33,115 nucleotides of DNA, taken from the NCBI GenBank assembly GCA_012800215.1, contig JAAZJT010000091.1, forward strand, positions 1-33,115, given 5' to 3'. This document shows positions 1 to 6,831 of this stretch, in pieces (the first letter of the stretch is position 1; each line of letters begins with the position of its first letter). The stretch comes from Bacillota bacterium (GTDB taxonomy: Bacteria; Bacillota; Dethiobacteria; Dethiobacterales; Dethiobacteraceae). The notes under the pieces were generated by a model. The model worked only from the letters and a program-made list of their open reading frames with translations, had not been told where the DNA came from and ran no database searches. Both the position numbers and the translations under genes were made by a program.

Positions 1-1
1 A

Positions 2-1006
2 AGTATTGATGCCGGCATACGTATTGGTGGACAATATAGCCGTGCCATGCCGCAAAAGGCTTTTAATATTTTTGCCCGCAATCAATATGGCTACAATGTA
101 ATGGAGTATCCCTTCTTCCCAGACAAAGATCTAACAACCTTCAAAGCAATTACTTTACGTCAATCCGGCCAGGATGGTTCCATGAGCAGAATTCGCGACT
201 GCCTAATGACCAGCCTGCTAAACGAAACTACTTTAGACTATCAGGCTTACCGGCCGGCAGTTGTTTATTTAAATGGCGAATATTGGGGTCATTACAATAT
301 CCGGGAAAGAATTAATGAATATTTTCTAGCTTATAATCACGGCATTAACCCACACCAAATCGATTTATTACAGGGCAACACCACAGTGCGGGCAGGCGAT
401 GCAAAGCATTATGTTGCCATGCGTGAATTTATCGCCACAAATGATATGAGTAAAACAGAAAATTACGCTTATATTCAAACGCAAATGGACATCCAAAACT
501 TTATGGATTATTGGATTGCCCAAATTTACTTTGCCAACACCGACAGCGCCAATATTCGCTTTTGGCGGGAAAGAAGCGAACATGGCAAGTGGCGTTGGAT
601 TGTCTATGATACAGATTGGGGTTTTTTTAATGTTGACCATAACACCCTAGCTTACGTTACTAATCCGGCCGGTACAGGGGTAGGACGTCATCTCTCTACC
701 GTTCTGCTGGTAAATTTATTAAAAAATCAGGAATTTAAGGCTGAGTTTATCAATAGGCTCGCCTACCATTTAAATAATACTTTCGCAAAGGATCGTGTCA
801 TTAACCGTATTAATGAGCTGGCAGCCGCCATTGAAAGTGAAATGCCTGATCACCTTAAGCGCTGGGGCGGCTCCATGAGCGCATGGCATTCTCAAGTACA
901 AAAACTGCGGGACTTTGCAGAAAAAAGGCCGGCTATAGTTGTTAAGCATATCCAACAGAAATTTAATTTAACTAATGCACAAATGCAAATTTTTAACGAT
1001 TGGTAA
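2..1006 (+). CDS. CotH-family atypical protein kinase (5' partial)
   Basis: The reading frame is open to the left window edge, so the N-terminus is missing; an ATG at 47 is internal. The first residues (GIRIGGQYSR, then KAFNIFARNQYG) match the conserved glycine-rich block of CotH proteins. Further family marks are the G-EYWGHYNIRERI segment, about residues 92-104 from the window edge, and WRWIVYDTDWGF near residues 197-208, where the DTD aspartates correspond to the metal-binding acidic motif of this atypical kinase fold. In Bacillus, CotH phosphorylates spore-coat proteins; many clostridial homologues are secreted or of unknown target. It is followed after 31 bases by a DUF4956 membrane protein and then a VTC-domain protein, a recurrent cassette. 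Family assignment is firm; the substrate is unknown, and the missing N-terminus prevents a statement on secretion. Confidence 0.88.
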   Translation, partial: SIDAGIRIGGQYSRAMPQKAFNIFARNQYGYNVMEYPFFPDKDLTTFKAITLRQSGQDGSMSRIRDCLMTSLLNETTLDYQAYRPAVVYLNGEYWGHYNIRERINEYFLAYNHGINPHQIDLLQGNTTVRAGDAKHYVAMREFIATNDMSKTENYAYIQTQMDIQNFMDYWIAQIYFANTDSANIRFWRERSEHGKWRWIVYDTDWGFFNVDHNTLAYVTNPAGTGVGRHLSTVLLVNLLKNQEFKAEFINRLAYHLNNTFAKDRVINRINELAAAIESEMPDHLKRWGGSMSAWHSQVQKLRDFAEKRPAIVVKHIQQKFNLTNAQMQIFNDW

Positions 1007-1037
1007 GCCTTAAGGCCAAAGAAAGGAGCAAATACTT

Positions 1038-1718
1038 ATGTGGCGTGAGTTTATAGAACTGTTACTAATATCAGGAGATACTGCACTAAACCTCTTTGTC
1101 TCACTTACTCTATCTGTACTGATCAGTCTAGGCATTGCTTTACTTTACCGCAACACGCACCGCGGCTTAAATTATGAACACTCATTTTTAAATACTTTAG
1201 TACTTTTGGCTCCCATTGTTACTTTGGTTATGTTATACATTCGCGGTGATCTTGTCTTATCACTGGGCCTGGTAGGGTCCCTCTCTATTATACGTTTTCG
1301 CACACCAATTAAAGATACGCGTGACATGATTTACATCTTCTGGGCCATCGCTGTGGGGTTAGGCTGTGGCACCAACAACTGGACCTTGGTTATTATTTCC
1401 TCACTTTTTTTGGCCATTGTAGTCTCTTTGCTCTATATCTACGAATATGTCAGACCGCGCCACGCCGACTTTGTACTGGTTATTTCAGGCGATTCTTATT
1501 TCTTACCAACGGAAGCAGCTAATATCATTAAGAAATACACTCTCATGGCCCGAGTTCGTTCCCATGAGATTCAAGAAAATAACTGGGAAGTAATTTTTGA
1601 ACTGCGTTTCTCACACACTCAGGAAAAAGAATCAGCTGAATTAATAAAAGAAATAAAAGCGCTGGACGGGGTAGTGAAAGTATCTTTACTAGCGCCACAA
1701 TTAGCCTTACCCATTTAA
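1038..1718 (+). CDS. DUF4956 family membrane protein
   Basis: A 226-residue integral membrane protein. Hydrophobic segments lie near residues 16-38, 50-85 (two passes), 95-110 and 113-135, followed by a cytosolic domain of about 90 residues. The block SIIRFRTPIKDTRDMIY with a following glycine-rich helix is the signature region of DUF4956. RBS AAAGGAGC precedes the ATG. It lies 31 bases after the CotH-like gene and 11 bases before the VTC-domain gene, so the three are almost certainly co-transcribed. DUF4956 proteins commonly accompany VTC-domain proteins; a role in exporting or organising the polymer or phosphate product is plausible but is inference. No catalytic motif can be seen. Confidence 0.85.
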   Translation: MWREFIELLLISGDTALNLFVSLTLSVLISLGIALLYRNTHRGLNYEHSFLNTLVLLAPIVTLVMLYIRGDLVLSLGLVGSLSIIRFRTPIKDTRDMIYIFWAIAVGLGCGTNNWTLVIISSLFLAIVVSLLYIYEYVRPRHADFVLVISGDSYFLPTEAANIIKKYTLMARVRSHEIQENNWEVIFELRFSHTQEKESAELIKEIKALDGVVKVSLLAPQLALPI

Positions 1719-1729
1719 GAGGTGAAAAC

Positions 1730-2473
1730 ATGCTGCAGCTTCCAAAAAAAGAAGTATGGAAAACTTGGCGCTTTGAATTAAAATACCGACTGACACCTGG
1801 GCAATACCACCAAATTCGGCACGCCCTTGTTCCCTTTATGAAACCAGATGCTTATACCGCCGGTAAAGGCTCTTACTTGGTGCGCAGCCTCTACTTTGAC
1901 ACATATGATTACCAGGCTTACCATGAAAAAATTAATGGCGATTATGGACGCATTAAAATCCGTGCCCGTGCCTATACTGATTCCCCGGACGGCAATCCGC
2001 CTATACGCGTTGAACTAAAAACGCGCTGGGGCTCAGCCATGGAAAAATACAGCAGTTTTGTCCCTTTATCTGCCTTCAATGAATTCCTAACTACACATCA
2101 CTGGCCGCATAATTATGGTGAAAACCAAGCACTGGCTGAATTTGCCCGGCTTTTTCACCTCCGCATGCTGCGCCCTCAGCTTTTAGTTCAGTATCAGCGT
2201 GAAGGTTTAACAGCCCGAGATGGTGCAAGTCTCCGCATTACTTTTGACCACCAGGTCTGCAGCGCCAGCGCAGACTCTCTTTTCCCAGAGCCACTAATTT
2301 TCAGAAAGCAAAAGCCGCATGAAACAATCCTGGAAATTAAATGTCAAAATGATCATCCCCGCTGGCTGGCTAAATTAGTAAAACAGCACGGCCTAAAATT
2401 ACAAGCTAACAGCAAGTATGCCCGTGGCATTGAAATCGCCCGCCCCGATGCCGTTACCCCTATGTGGAGTTAG
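1730..2473 (+). CDS. VTC-domain protein, polyphosphate polymerase-like
   Basis: The 247 residues consist almost entirely of a VTC domain, the triphosphate-tunnel fold that in yeast Vtc4 makes polyphosphate from ATP. Tunnel-lining basic and acidic strands are visible in order: RFELKYRL (about 14-21), YLVRSLYFDT (about 44-53), GRIKIRARAY (about 70-79), RVELKTRWG (about 91-99), LLVQYQREGL and a late ILEIKC strand, with alternating Lys/Arg/Glu as expected. Length fits stand-alone bacterial VTC proteins. RBS GAGGTGAAAAC precedes the ATG. Last gene of the CotH/DUF4956/VTC operon, followed by terminator hairpins. Polyphosphate synthesis in bacteria by such stand-alone proteins is presumed from the family, not shown here; inorganic triphosphatase activity is an alternative. 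Confidence 0.87.
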   Translation: MLQLPKKEVWKTWRFELKYRLTPGQYHQIRHALVPFMKPDAYTAGKGSYLVRSLYFDTYDYQAYHEKINGDYGRIKIRARAYTDSPDGNPPIRVELKTRWGSAMEKYSSFVPLSAFNEFLTTHHWPHNYGENQALAEFARLFHLRMLRPQLLVQYQREGLTARDGASLRITFDHQVCSASADSLFPEPLIFRKQKPHETILEIKCQNDHPRWLAKLVKQHGLKLQANSKYARGIEIARPDAVTPMWS

Positions 2474-2566
2474 CATCTTATTAGCATTTGCGACGTGTAT
2501 CAATCCTTAAAGACACCAGAGCGAAGGCAAAAGAATCTTTTCGGAAAATATGTAACCTTAACGGAT

Positions 2567-2614
2567 TAAAAAATAAAGGGTTTTCGACATCAGCCGAAAA
2601 ACCTTTATTTTTTT
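2567..2614. terminator. Bidirectional intrinsic terminator
   Basis: AAATAAAGG(G)TTTTCG pairs with CGAAAAACCTTTATTT around a 7-base loop, with A-runs on the left and T-runs on the right. It can stop the VTC operon rightward and the reductase gene leftward. Confidence 0.75.
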
Positions 2615-2620
2615 AGTAAA

Positions 2621-2657
2621 GATGCTACTGGCTTGTATCACCAGTAGCATCGTTTTT
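2621..2657 (+). terminator. Intrinsic terminator, 11-bp perfect stem
   Basis: GATGCTACTGG (2621-2631) pairs perfectly with CCAGTAGCATC (2641-2651) around a 9-base loop and is followed by GTTTTT. On the plus strand it is a second stop for the CotH/DUF4956/VTC operon; on the minus strand it lies just after the reductase stop codon but lacks an immediate T-run. Confidence 0.75.
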
Positions 2658-2678
2658 GCTAGATATTAAGGTACTCGT

Positions 2679-4616
2679 TTAAATTTTTAGACCTAGTCGG
2701 TAGGCAGTGTGGAAAGCATCCATAATTTTCCCTGGTTTAACAGCGTCGCCGATTAGATATGTTTCCTTGCCATTTTCCAGAAGTGTATGATACAAGTCTT
2801 GTTCGGATTTAAAACCTAAAGCTAGTATCACAGTATCAGCCACTAATTTTGCTCTGCCGTCTTTACTTTCAACGATTACACCGTCATCTACTATTTCAAG
2901 TAAGCTAGTTGATGTTAAAATATCCATATCTGTTTTCGCGATACGCTCACTATAAGCAAGTAAATCTGTTACAGCAACATCGTTCATAATCTGCGGCAGC
3001 ATTTCAACAAGGGTTACTTTGTGACCATTTTCTGCAAGGTGCAAGGCTGTTTCTGAGCCTACTAGCCCTCCGCCTACTACAACAACGTTTTTACCCGGCT
3101 TGGTATCTCCATTGAGGATCTCCAGAGCATCAGTGGCAATTTTCTTATCTCTCCCCGGAATGTTAGGAGTAGCGGGTTTACTACCTGTAGCACAGATAAC
3201 TGCGTCAAAGTCTGCCAGGTCTGCTGCCGTTGCCATTTTATTAATTACCGGAATATCAAGTTTTTCAAGTGCGGTAATCTGATATTTTATTAAAGAGCGA
3301 ATGTCAGCCTTGAATTCCGGTACCGCTGCTTCGTTTAACAAACCACCTTTAGTATCCCTAGCCTCAAAAACTGTGACATCATGACCACGAAGTTTGCAAA
3401 CTCGTGCAGCTTCCATGCCAGCAGGGCCGGCTCCCACCACAGCAATCTTCTTTTTCTGGGCAGTTTGCGTTATTTTTAGTTCACCTTCACGGCTAATGAC
3501 TGGGTTAATAGCACACGTGACTGCTTTATATTTGAAGAAGTTACGCTCCAAACAACCTTCATTACAGCGAATGCAGGGACGTATATCTTCAGAGCGGTCT
3601 TCACTGGCTTTCTTAGGCCATTCGGGATCTGCCCAAAGCGGTCTGCCTAAGCCGATAAAATCAGCTTTTTTGGAGGCAAGGATCTCTTCTGCATATTCCG
3701 GCAGCGTAATTGAGCCGGAAGCAATCACTGGTACATTGACTTCCTTTTTAATTGCTTCAGCCGCCCAGGTGTTGTGGCAAATGTCGACCGACATCGGTGA
3801 AACCTGGTGAATCATCGTATGGTGGTCACCACCAGAGATGTGGAAAGCATCAATTCCTTCGTTTTCAAGTGCTTTGCATAGTGCAATTGTCTCTTCAATT
3901 CCAAAGCCGTCCGGTTCATAGTCAGTGCCGCTTAAACGAATAGTCACGGGAAAATCTGGCCCTACTTTTTTTCTCACATCGCGATAAACTTCCAGATAGA
4001 TGCGCATGCGGTTTTCCAGGCTGCCACCATACAAATCATTGCGGTGGTTGGTCGTCGGTGAAAAGAAGTTTGTCAGCAGATAACCATGAGCCCCATGAAT
4101 TTCAACCAGCTCAAACCCAGCTGTTTTGGCGCGTAAGGCCGCATCACCAAAAGCATGTACTATATCTTGTATTTCCTCAATGGTCAGTACATGAGGCACT
4201 GCCTGTACTCCGTACTGATTCCATAAGTTAGGCCAGGGAATTGCTGAAGGGGCACAAATTGGTTGTGTTCCTAAAAATTTTTGTCTGCCACAGTGTTCAA
4301 TTTGAATTGCGGGTATTGCACCCTGTTCTTTGATATTTTCTGCCAACCAAGCCAGACCTGGGATATGTTCGTTATTGGAGATACCTAAATGACAGTGTGC
4401 TGACTTTGCCCCAATATCATCAACATAGGCATACTCAACAATAATCATACCAGCACCACCTGCTGCCTGGTCACGGTAGTAACGAACAAGGCGTTCTGTT
4501 ACCGAACCATCAATGTTGCTCATGCCAGAGGACTGGGGAGCCTTCATTACCCGGTTTTTCAGAGTTAAGTTACCAATCTTTCCTGGCGAAAATAGAGTTG
4601 GAAATTTTTTTGACAT
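2679..4616 (-). CDS. Old-Yellow-Enzyme type NADH:flavin oxidoreductase / 2,4-dienoyl-CoA reductase-like
   Basis: The 645 residues have the full two-part layout of this family. Residues 1 to about 345 form an FMN-binding TIM barrel with the active-site segment HGAHGYL (174-180) and the adjoining LYGGSLENRMR block. Cysteines 348, 351, 355 and 368 (C-x2-C-x3-C-x12-C) form the 4Fe-4S site. The C-terminal half has two dinucleotide sites, GAGPAG at 395-400 and GGGLVG at 515-520, for FAD and NAD(P)H. Relatives include FadH, BaiCD/BaiH, 2-enoate reductase and trimethylamine dehydrogenase, which reduce activated C=C bonds or demethylate amines; the substrate cannot be told from sequence. Start ATG has RBS AAAGGGGAA. 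It is divergent from a Crp/Fnr regulator, with a palindrome placed as an activator site near -42. Confidence 0.93.
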   Translation of the reverse strand: MSKKFPTLFSPGKIGNLTLKNRVMKAPQSSGMSNIDGSVTERLVRYYRDQAAGGAGMIIVEYAYVDDIGAKSAHCHLGISNNEHIPGLAWLAENIKEQGAIPAIQIEHCGRQKFLGTQPICAPSAIPWPNLWNQYGVQAVPHVLTIEEIQDIVHAFGDAALRAKTAGFELVEIHGAHGYLLTNFFSPTTNHRNDLYGGSLENRMRIYLEVYRDVRKKVGPDFPVTIRLSGTDYEPDGFGIEETIALCKALENEGIDAFHISGGDHHTMIHQVSPMSVDICHNTWAAEAIKKEVNVPVIASGSITLPEYAEEILASKKADFIGLGRPLWADPEWPKKASEDRSEDIRPCIRCNEGCLERNFFKYKAVTCAINPVISREGELKITQTAQKKKIAVVGAGPAGMEAARVCKLRGHDVTVFEARDTKGGLLNEAAVPEFKADIRSLIKYQITALEKLDIPVINKMATAADLADFDAVICATGSKPATPNIPGRDKKIATDALEILNGDTKPGKNVVVVGGGLVGSETALHLAENGHKVTLVEMLPQIMNDVAVTDLLAYSERIAKTDMDILTSTSLLEIVDDGVIVESKDGRAKLVADTVILALGFKSEQDLYHTLLENGKETYLIGDAVKPGKIMDAFHTAYRLGLKI

Positions 4617-4647
4617 AACTTATTCCCCTTTCTTTTTTTTCACTTTA

Positions 4648-4689
4648 ATTATATATGTCTTGATTTAGTCATAAGAATATCGTACGATA
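4648..4689 (-). promoter_or_regulatory. Promoter and palindromic operator of the reductase gene
   Basis: On the minus strand a perfect TATAAT (plus 4648-4653) lies about 30 bases upstream of the reductase start, but the -35 region is poor. A perfect 12-bp palindrome TATCGTACGATA (4678-4689) is centred about 42 bases before the predicted transcription start, the usual position of a class II Crp/Fnr activator. Inference: the divergent Crp/Fnr protein activates this gene here. Confidence 0.55.
4660..4688 (+). promoter_or_regulatory. Promoter of the Crp/Fnr regulator gene, overlapped by the palindrome
   Basis: TTGATT (4660-4665), a 17-base spacer and TACGAT (4683-4688) form a sigma-A type promoter about 37 bases before the ATG. 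The -10 lies inside the 12-bp palindrome at 4678-4689, so occupancy would block this promoter; autorepression is an inference. Confidence 0.5.
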
Positions 4690-4724
4690 CAGATATGTGA
4701 AATATTTAACAAAAGGTGGTTGAC

Positions 4725-5420
4725 ATGACACTTGCCAAAAATACCTTCACAAATAATTCACAAGCTACATCCATCAACTTTGTCCTAGAAAATAATCTTG
4801 CAGCCTATCGCACGTTAATTCTGGAGAATTGCCAGAATCCCGTTATCTACCCTGCAGGTACATGCCTTAGCAGAGCAGGCGAACCTATCAAAAGCATGTA
4901 TTTCTTACTGAAAGGCATGGTAAAAGTATACACCATCAATAATAACGGCTATATCAGAATTCTTGGTTATCATAAAGAAAACACCATTTTTGCGATGGAC
5001 GGTCTGCAGCAACAGAATGCCTGTGTAACAACAGAGGCTGTTACTGATATTAAAGTCATTCCAATATCTTTGGCGGAGATACAACATCTTTCGCTCAAAA
5101 ACCGTGGCTTTTTTACTGACCTTTTGGTCTTCTACGGCGATGTGTTAAGACTGATGTGCCTCGATGCTGAATCGCAAAGTGTAGACAATGTCCTGACGAG
5201 ACCGGCAAATTTTATCTGCGTATATATGCAATGTGATTACTATCAACATCTAGGCTATATCCCCCTATCGCAGGATAATCTGGCCTCTGCCATCAATGCC
5301 TCTCGCATCCAAGTGGCACGGGCCTGTGCAGAATTAAAAAAAGCAGGTTTGATTAGTGTGGGTCGGTGTAAATTGACCGTCAACGATGAAAAGGGAATTC
5401 GCGAAATAAGTAGCTTTTAA
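4725..5420 (+). CDS. Crp/Fnr family transcription regulator
   Basis: A 231-residue protein with an N-terminal cupin-like effector domain (about residues 30-140; the strands around GTCLSRAGEPIKSMYFLLKG are typical) and a C-terminal winged helix (about 150-225; LSQDNLASAINASRIQVARA is the recognition region). I chose ATG 4725 because AAAGGTGG ends five bases upstream; an in-frame GTG at 4716 would overlap that RBS. There is no N-terminal cysteine cluster of the Fnr 4Fe-4S type, so the signal is probably a small molecule. Divergent arrangement with the reductase, plus the palindrome between them, suggests it responds to that enzyme's substrate or product. CprK-like regulators of anaerobic reductive metabolism are a reasonable comparison, but specificity is unknown. 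Confidence 0.88.
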   Translation: MTLAKNTFTNNSQATSINFVLENNLAAYRTLILENCQNPVIYPAGTCLSRAGEPIKSMYFLLKGMVKVYTINNNGYIRILGYHKENTIFAMDGLQQQNACVTTEAVTDIKVIPISLAEIQHLSLKNRGFFTDLLVFYGDVLRLMCLDAESQSVDNVLTRPANFICVYMQCDYYQHLGYIPLSQDNLASAINASRIQVARACAELKKAGLISVGRCKLTVNDEKGIREISSF

Positions 5421-5617
5421 CTGTAAAGTATTATTATTTATTAGTCAATGATCGGGTAGGAGGATCTATAAATATAAGCTATTACAGAAACCATTTAACT
5501 CAAACAATTACTGAATAATGTATCCATTTCGGCAGATAATTGTAATTTCCCCGTATGAGGTATATGTCAGCGAACAAGATAGCAATGCTAAAGTTTCACC
5601 ATAAATACCTTAAGCAT
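5421..5617. other. Intergenic region, no gene seen
   Basis: AT-rich spacer after the Crp/Fnr gene. An AGGAGG at about 5458-5463 has no start codon at a usable distance. No convincing terminator or promoter was found. Confidence 0.4.
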
Positions 5618-5692
5618 TTAGCTAGACACATAAAGGTCATTCAAAGTGATGTCCCCAAACTGTCCCCATTTATCATTTAGGCAATTTATATG
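5618..5692 (-). pseudogene. Possible remnant of the 3' end of a tyrosine-recombinase gene
   Basis: On the minus strand a short open stretch ends at a TAA (5618-5620) and reads NDKWGQFGDITLNDL. WGQFGD-like tails are, from memory, seen at the C-terminus of some phage-type integrases, and the stretch sits just beyond the 3' end of a tRNA gene, a usual integration site. It has no start codon and is cut off by the tRNA terminator. Too short to prove; chance is a real alternative. Confidence 0.2.
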
Positions 5693-5696
5693 AGAA

Positions 5697-5728
5697 ATAA
5701 AAAAGCACCGTAGAAGCCTACGGTGCTT
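5697..5728 (-). terminator. Intrinsic terminator of tRNA-Arg
   Basis: On the minus strand AAGCACCGTAG and CTACGGTGCTT pair perfectly over 11 bp around a four-base loop and run into TTTTTATTT, ten bases after the encoded CCA of the tRNA. Confidence 0.9.
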
Positions 5729-5738
5729 GACTTTTTTA

Positions 5739-5814
5739 TGGTGCGCCTGGCAGGAATCGAACCTGCGGCACACGGATTAGGAATCCGTTGCTCTATCCCC
5801 TGAGCTACAGGCGC
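5739..5814 (-). tRNA. tRNA-Arg, anticodon CCU
   Basis: The minus strand gives a full cloverleaf: acceptor stem GCGCCTG pairing with CAGGCGC, D-arm with TAGCTCAGGGGATAGAGC, anticodon arm ACGGA-TTCCTAA-TCCGT with anticodon CCT, and T-arm GCAGGTTCGATTCCTGC. The discriminator is A and the 3' CCA is encoded (5741-5739). It reads the rare arginine codon AGG. A terminator follows directly, so it is transcribed alone or as the last of a unit. Confidence 0.97.
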
Positions 5815-5872
5815 ATTGCTAGTTTATTATAACTGAATTTAACGCTCAAATCAAGCAGTCACAACCAACTAG

Positions 5873-5908
5873 TAGTGTCCAACAAAAAAATCTGCAGGAT
5901 GGACACTA
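5873..5908. repeat. Perfect 9-bp inverted repeat, IS-end-like
   Basis: TAGTGTCCA (5873-5881) and TGGACACTA (5900-5908) flank 18 bases. There is no T-tail outside the stem, so it is not a normal terminator for the neighbouring transporter gene. The TGTCCA ends look like insertion-sequence termini left after internal deletion, but no transposase or clear target duplication is visible. Confidence 0.4.
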
Positions 5909-5942
5909 AACCTTAAAAAAATGCAAGATAAGACTGCCTCAT

Positions 5943-6578
5943 CTAAAGGGAATTGGTACTATCTATATGGTCACCTTTTTTGGCCCAGCCAATCAACAAA
6001 TATACTAATGGTGTACCACCTATGGCCTCTAAAGCTACCTTGAAAAGATACTGTCCTAACATAATTTGAAGAAGAACATTTATCGGTACTGTACCTGCAA
6101 AAGCTATACTAATAAAGATAACAGTATCGAATAATTGCCCAATAATTGAAGATCCAATTGTTCTGAGAAATAATAATTTGGTACCTGTTATATCTTTTAT
6201 TCTTTCTAAAGCTAGACTATTTGTTAATTCACCAAATAAATATGCGACCAAACTGCCAAGAACAATTCTTGGTACCGGTGCAAATATAGACAGATAAGCT
6301 TCTTGAAGTGGCCATGACGGTGCGGGAGGAAGGATTTGGCCAATATATATCATTAGTGTTAGGAATACATTAGCAGCAAAGCCAGCTATAATAACTTTTT
6401 TTGCATATTTGAATCCCCAAACTTCTGTAAGTATATCTCCATTCATAAAGCAAAAAGGATATATAATTACCGCCGCGGGAAGAATAAAAGGCCCCAATAC
6501 AATCAGTTTAGTTGCCAATATATTACTTGTAAGTAATGTCACTATAAAAGAAATAGCAATAATTTCTCGTTTATTCAA
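5943..6578 (-). CDS. yhhQ: Queuosine precursor transporter, YhhQ/VUT family
   Basis: A 211-residue membrane protein with about six hydrophobic segments. Family blocks are TSNILATKL near the N-terminus, GDILTEVWGFKYAKKVI (about 48-64), GELTNSLALERIKD (about 115-128) and the GSSIIGQLFDTVIFISIAF helix (about 142-160). YhhQ proteins import queuine, preQ0 or preQ1 for tRNA queuosine modification. Start is TTG with RBS AGGGGTGA eight bases upstream; there is no ATG at a better place. It is a single-gene unit with its own strong promoter. QueF, which makes preQ1, is encoded 2.2 kb away on the same strand. Specificity among the 7-deazaguanine precursors cannot be told. Confidence 0.9.
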   Translation of the reverse strand: MNKREIIAISFIVTLLTSNILATKLIVLGPFILPAAVIIYPFCFMNGDILTEVWGFKYAKKVIIAGFAANVFLTLMIYIGQILPPAPSWPLQEAYLSIFAPVPRIVLGSLVAYLFGELTNSLALERIKDITGTKLLFLRTIGSSIIGQLFDTVIFISIAFAGTVPINVLLQIMLGQYLFKVALEAIGGTPLVYLLIGWAKKGDHIDSTNSL

Positions 6579-6610
6579 TTAAATCACCCCTACATATAAC
6601 AGCTGGTTAA

Positions 6611-6639
6611 ATGATATAGTCACTTGACAATGATGTCAA
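6611..6639 (-). promoter_or_regulatory. Promoter of yhhQ with overlapping inverted repeat
   Basis: On the minus strand TTGACA (plus 6634-6639), 17 bases and TATCAT (plus 6611-6616) form a near-consensus sigma-A promoter about 25 bases before the RBS. TTGACA-N4-TGTCAA (6624-6639) is an inverted repeat over the -35 box and could be an operator. Confidence 0.8.
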
Positions 6640-6740
6640 CATTTTGCTGCAGTGGATTTTTAACTTGTTAAATGTCGGTGTGTAAAGGTAAAGGATTACT
6701 ATAAAGCGCGAAATTTTAATTGTGTTGAATTTAATGTGAC

Positions 6741-6780
6741 AGAAAAGCTGCCCTGGAGACGATTAACAAGTCAGGGCAGC
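6741..6780 (-). terminator. Intrinsic terminator after the serpin gene
   Basis: On the minus strand GCTGCCCTG pairs perfectly with CAGGGCAGC around a 16-base loop and is followed by TTTTCT. It lies about 50 bases after the serpin stop codon. Confidence 0.85.
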
Positions 6781-6831
6781 AAGGAGTTCCTGTCATTGAT
6801 TTAGAGGGCCTGCGTTAGTATGGCTCTTTTC

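Noticed and set aside
3394..3810. Plus-strand open frame of 138 codons
   Set aside because: It is antisense to the reductase region carrying the 4Fe-4S cysteines and has no RBS.
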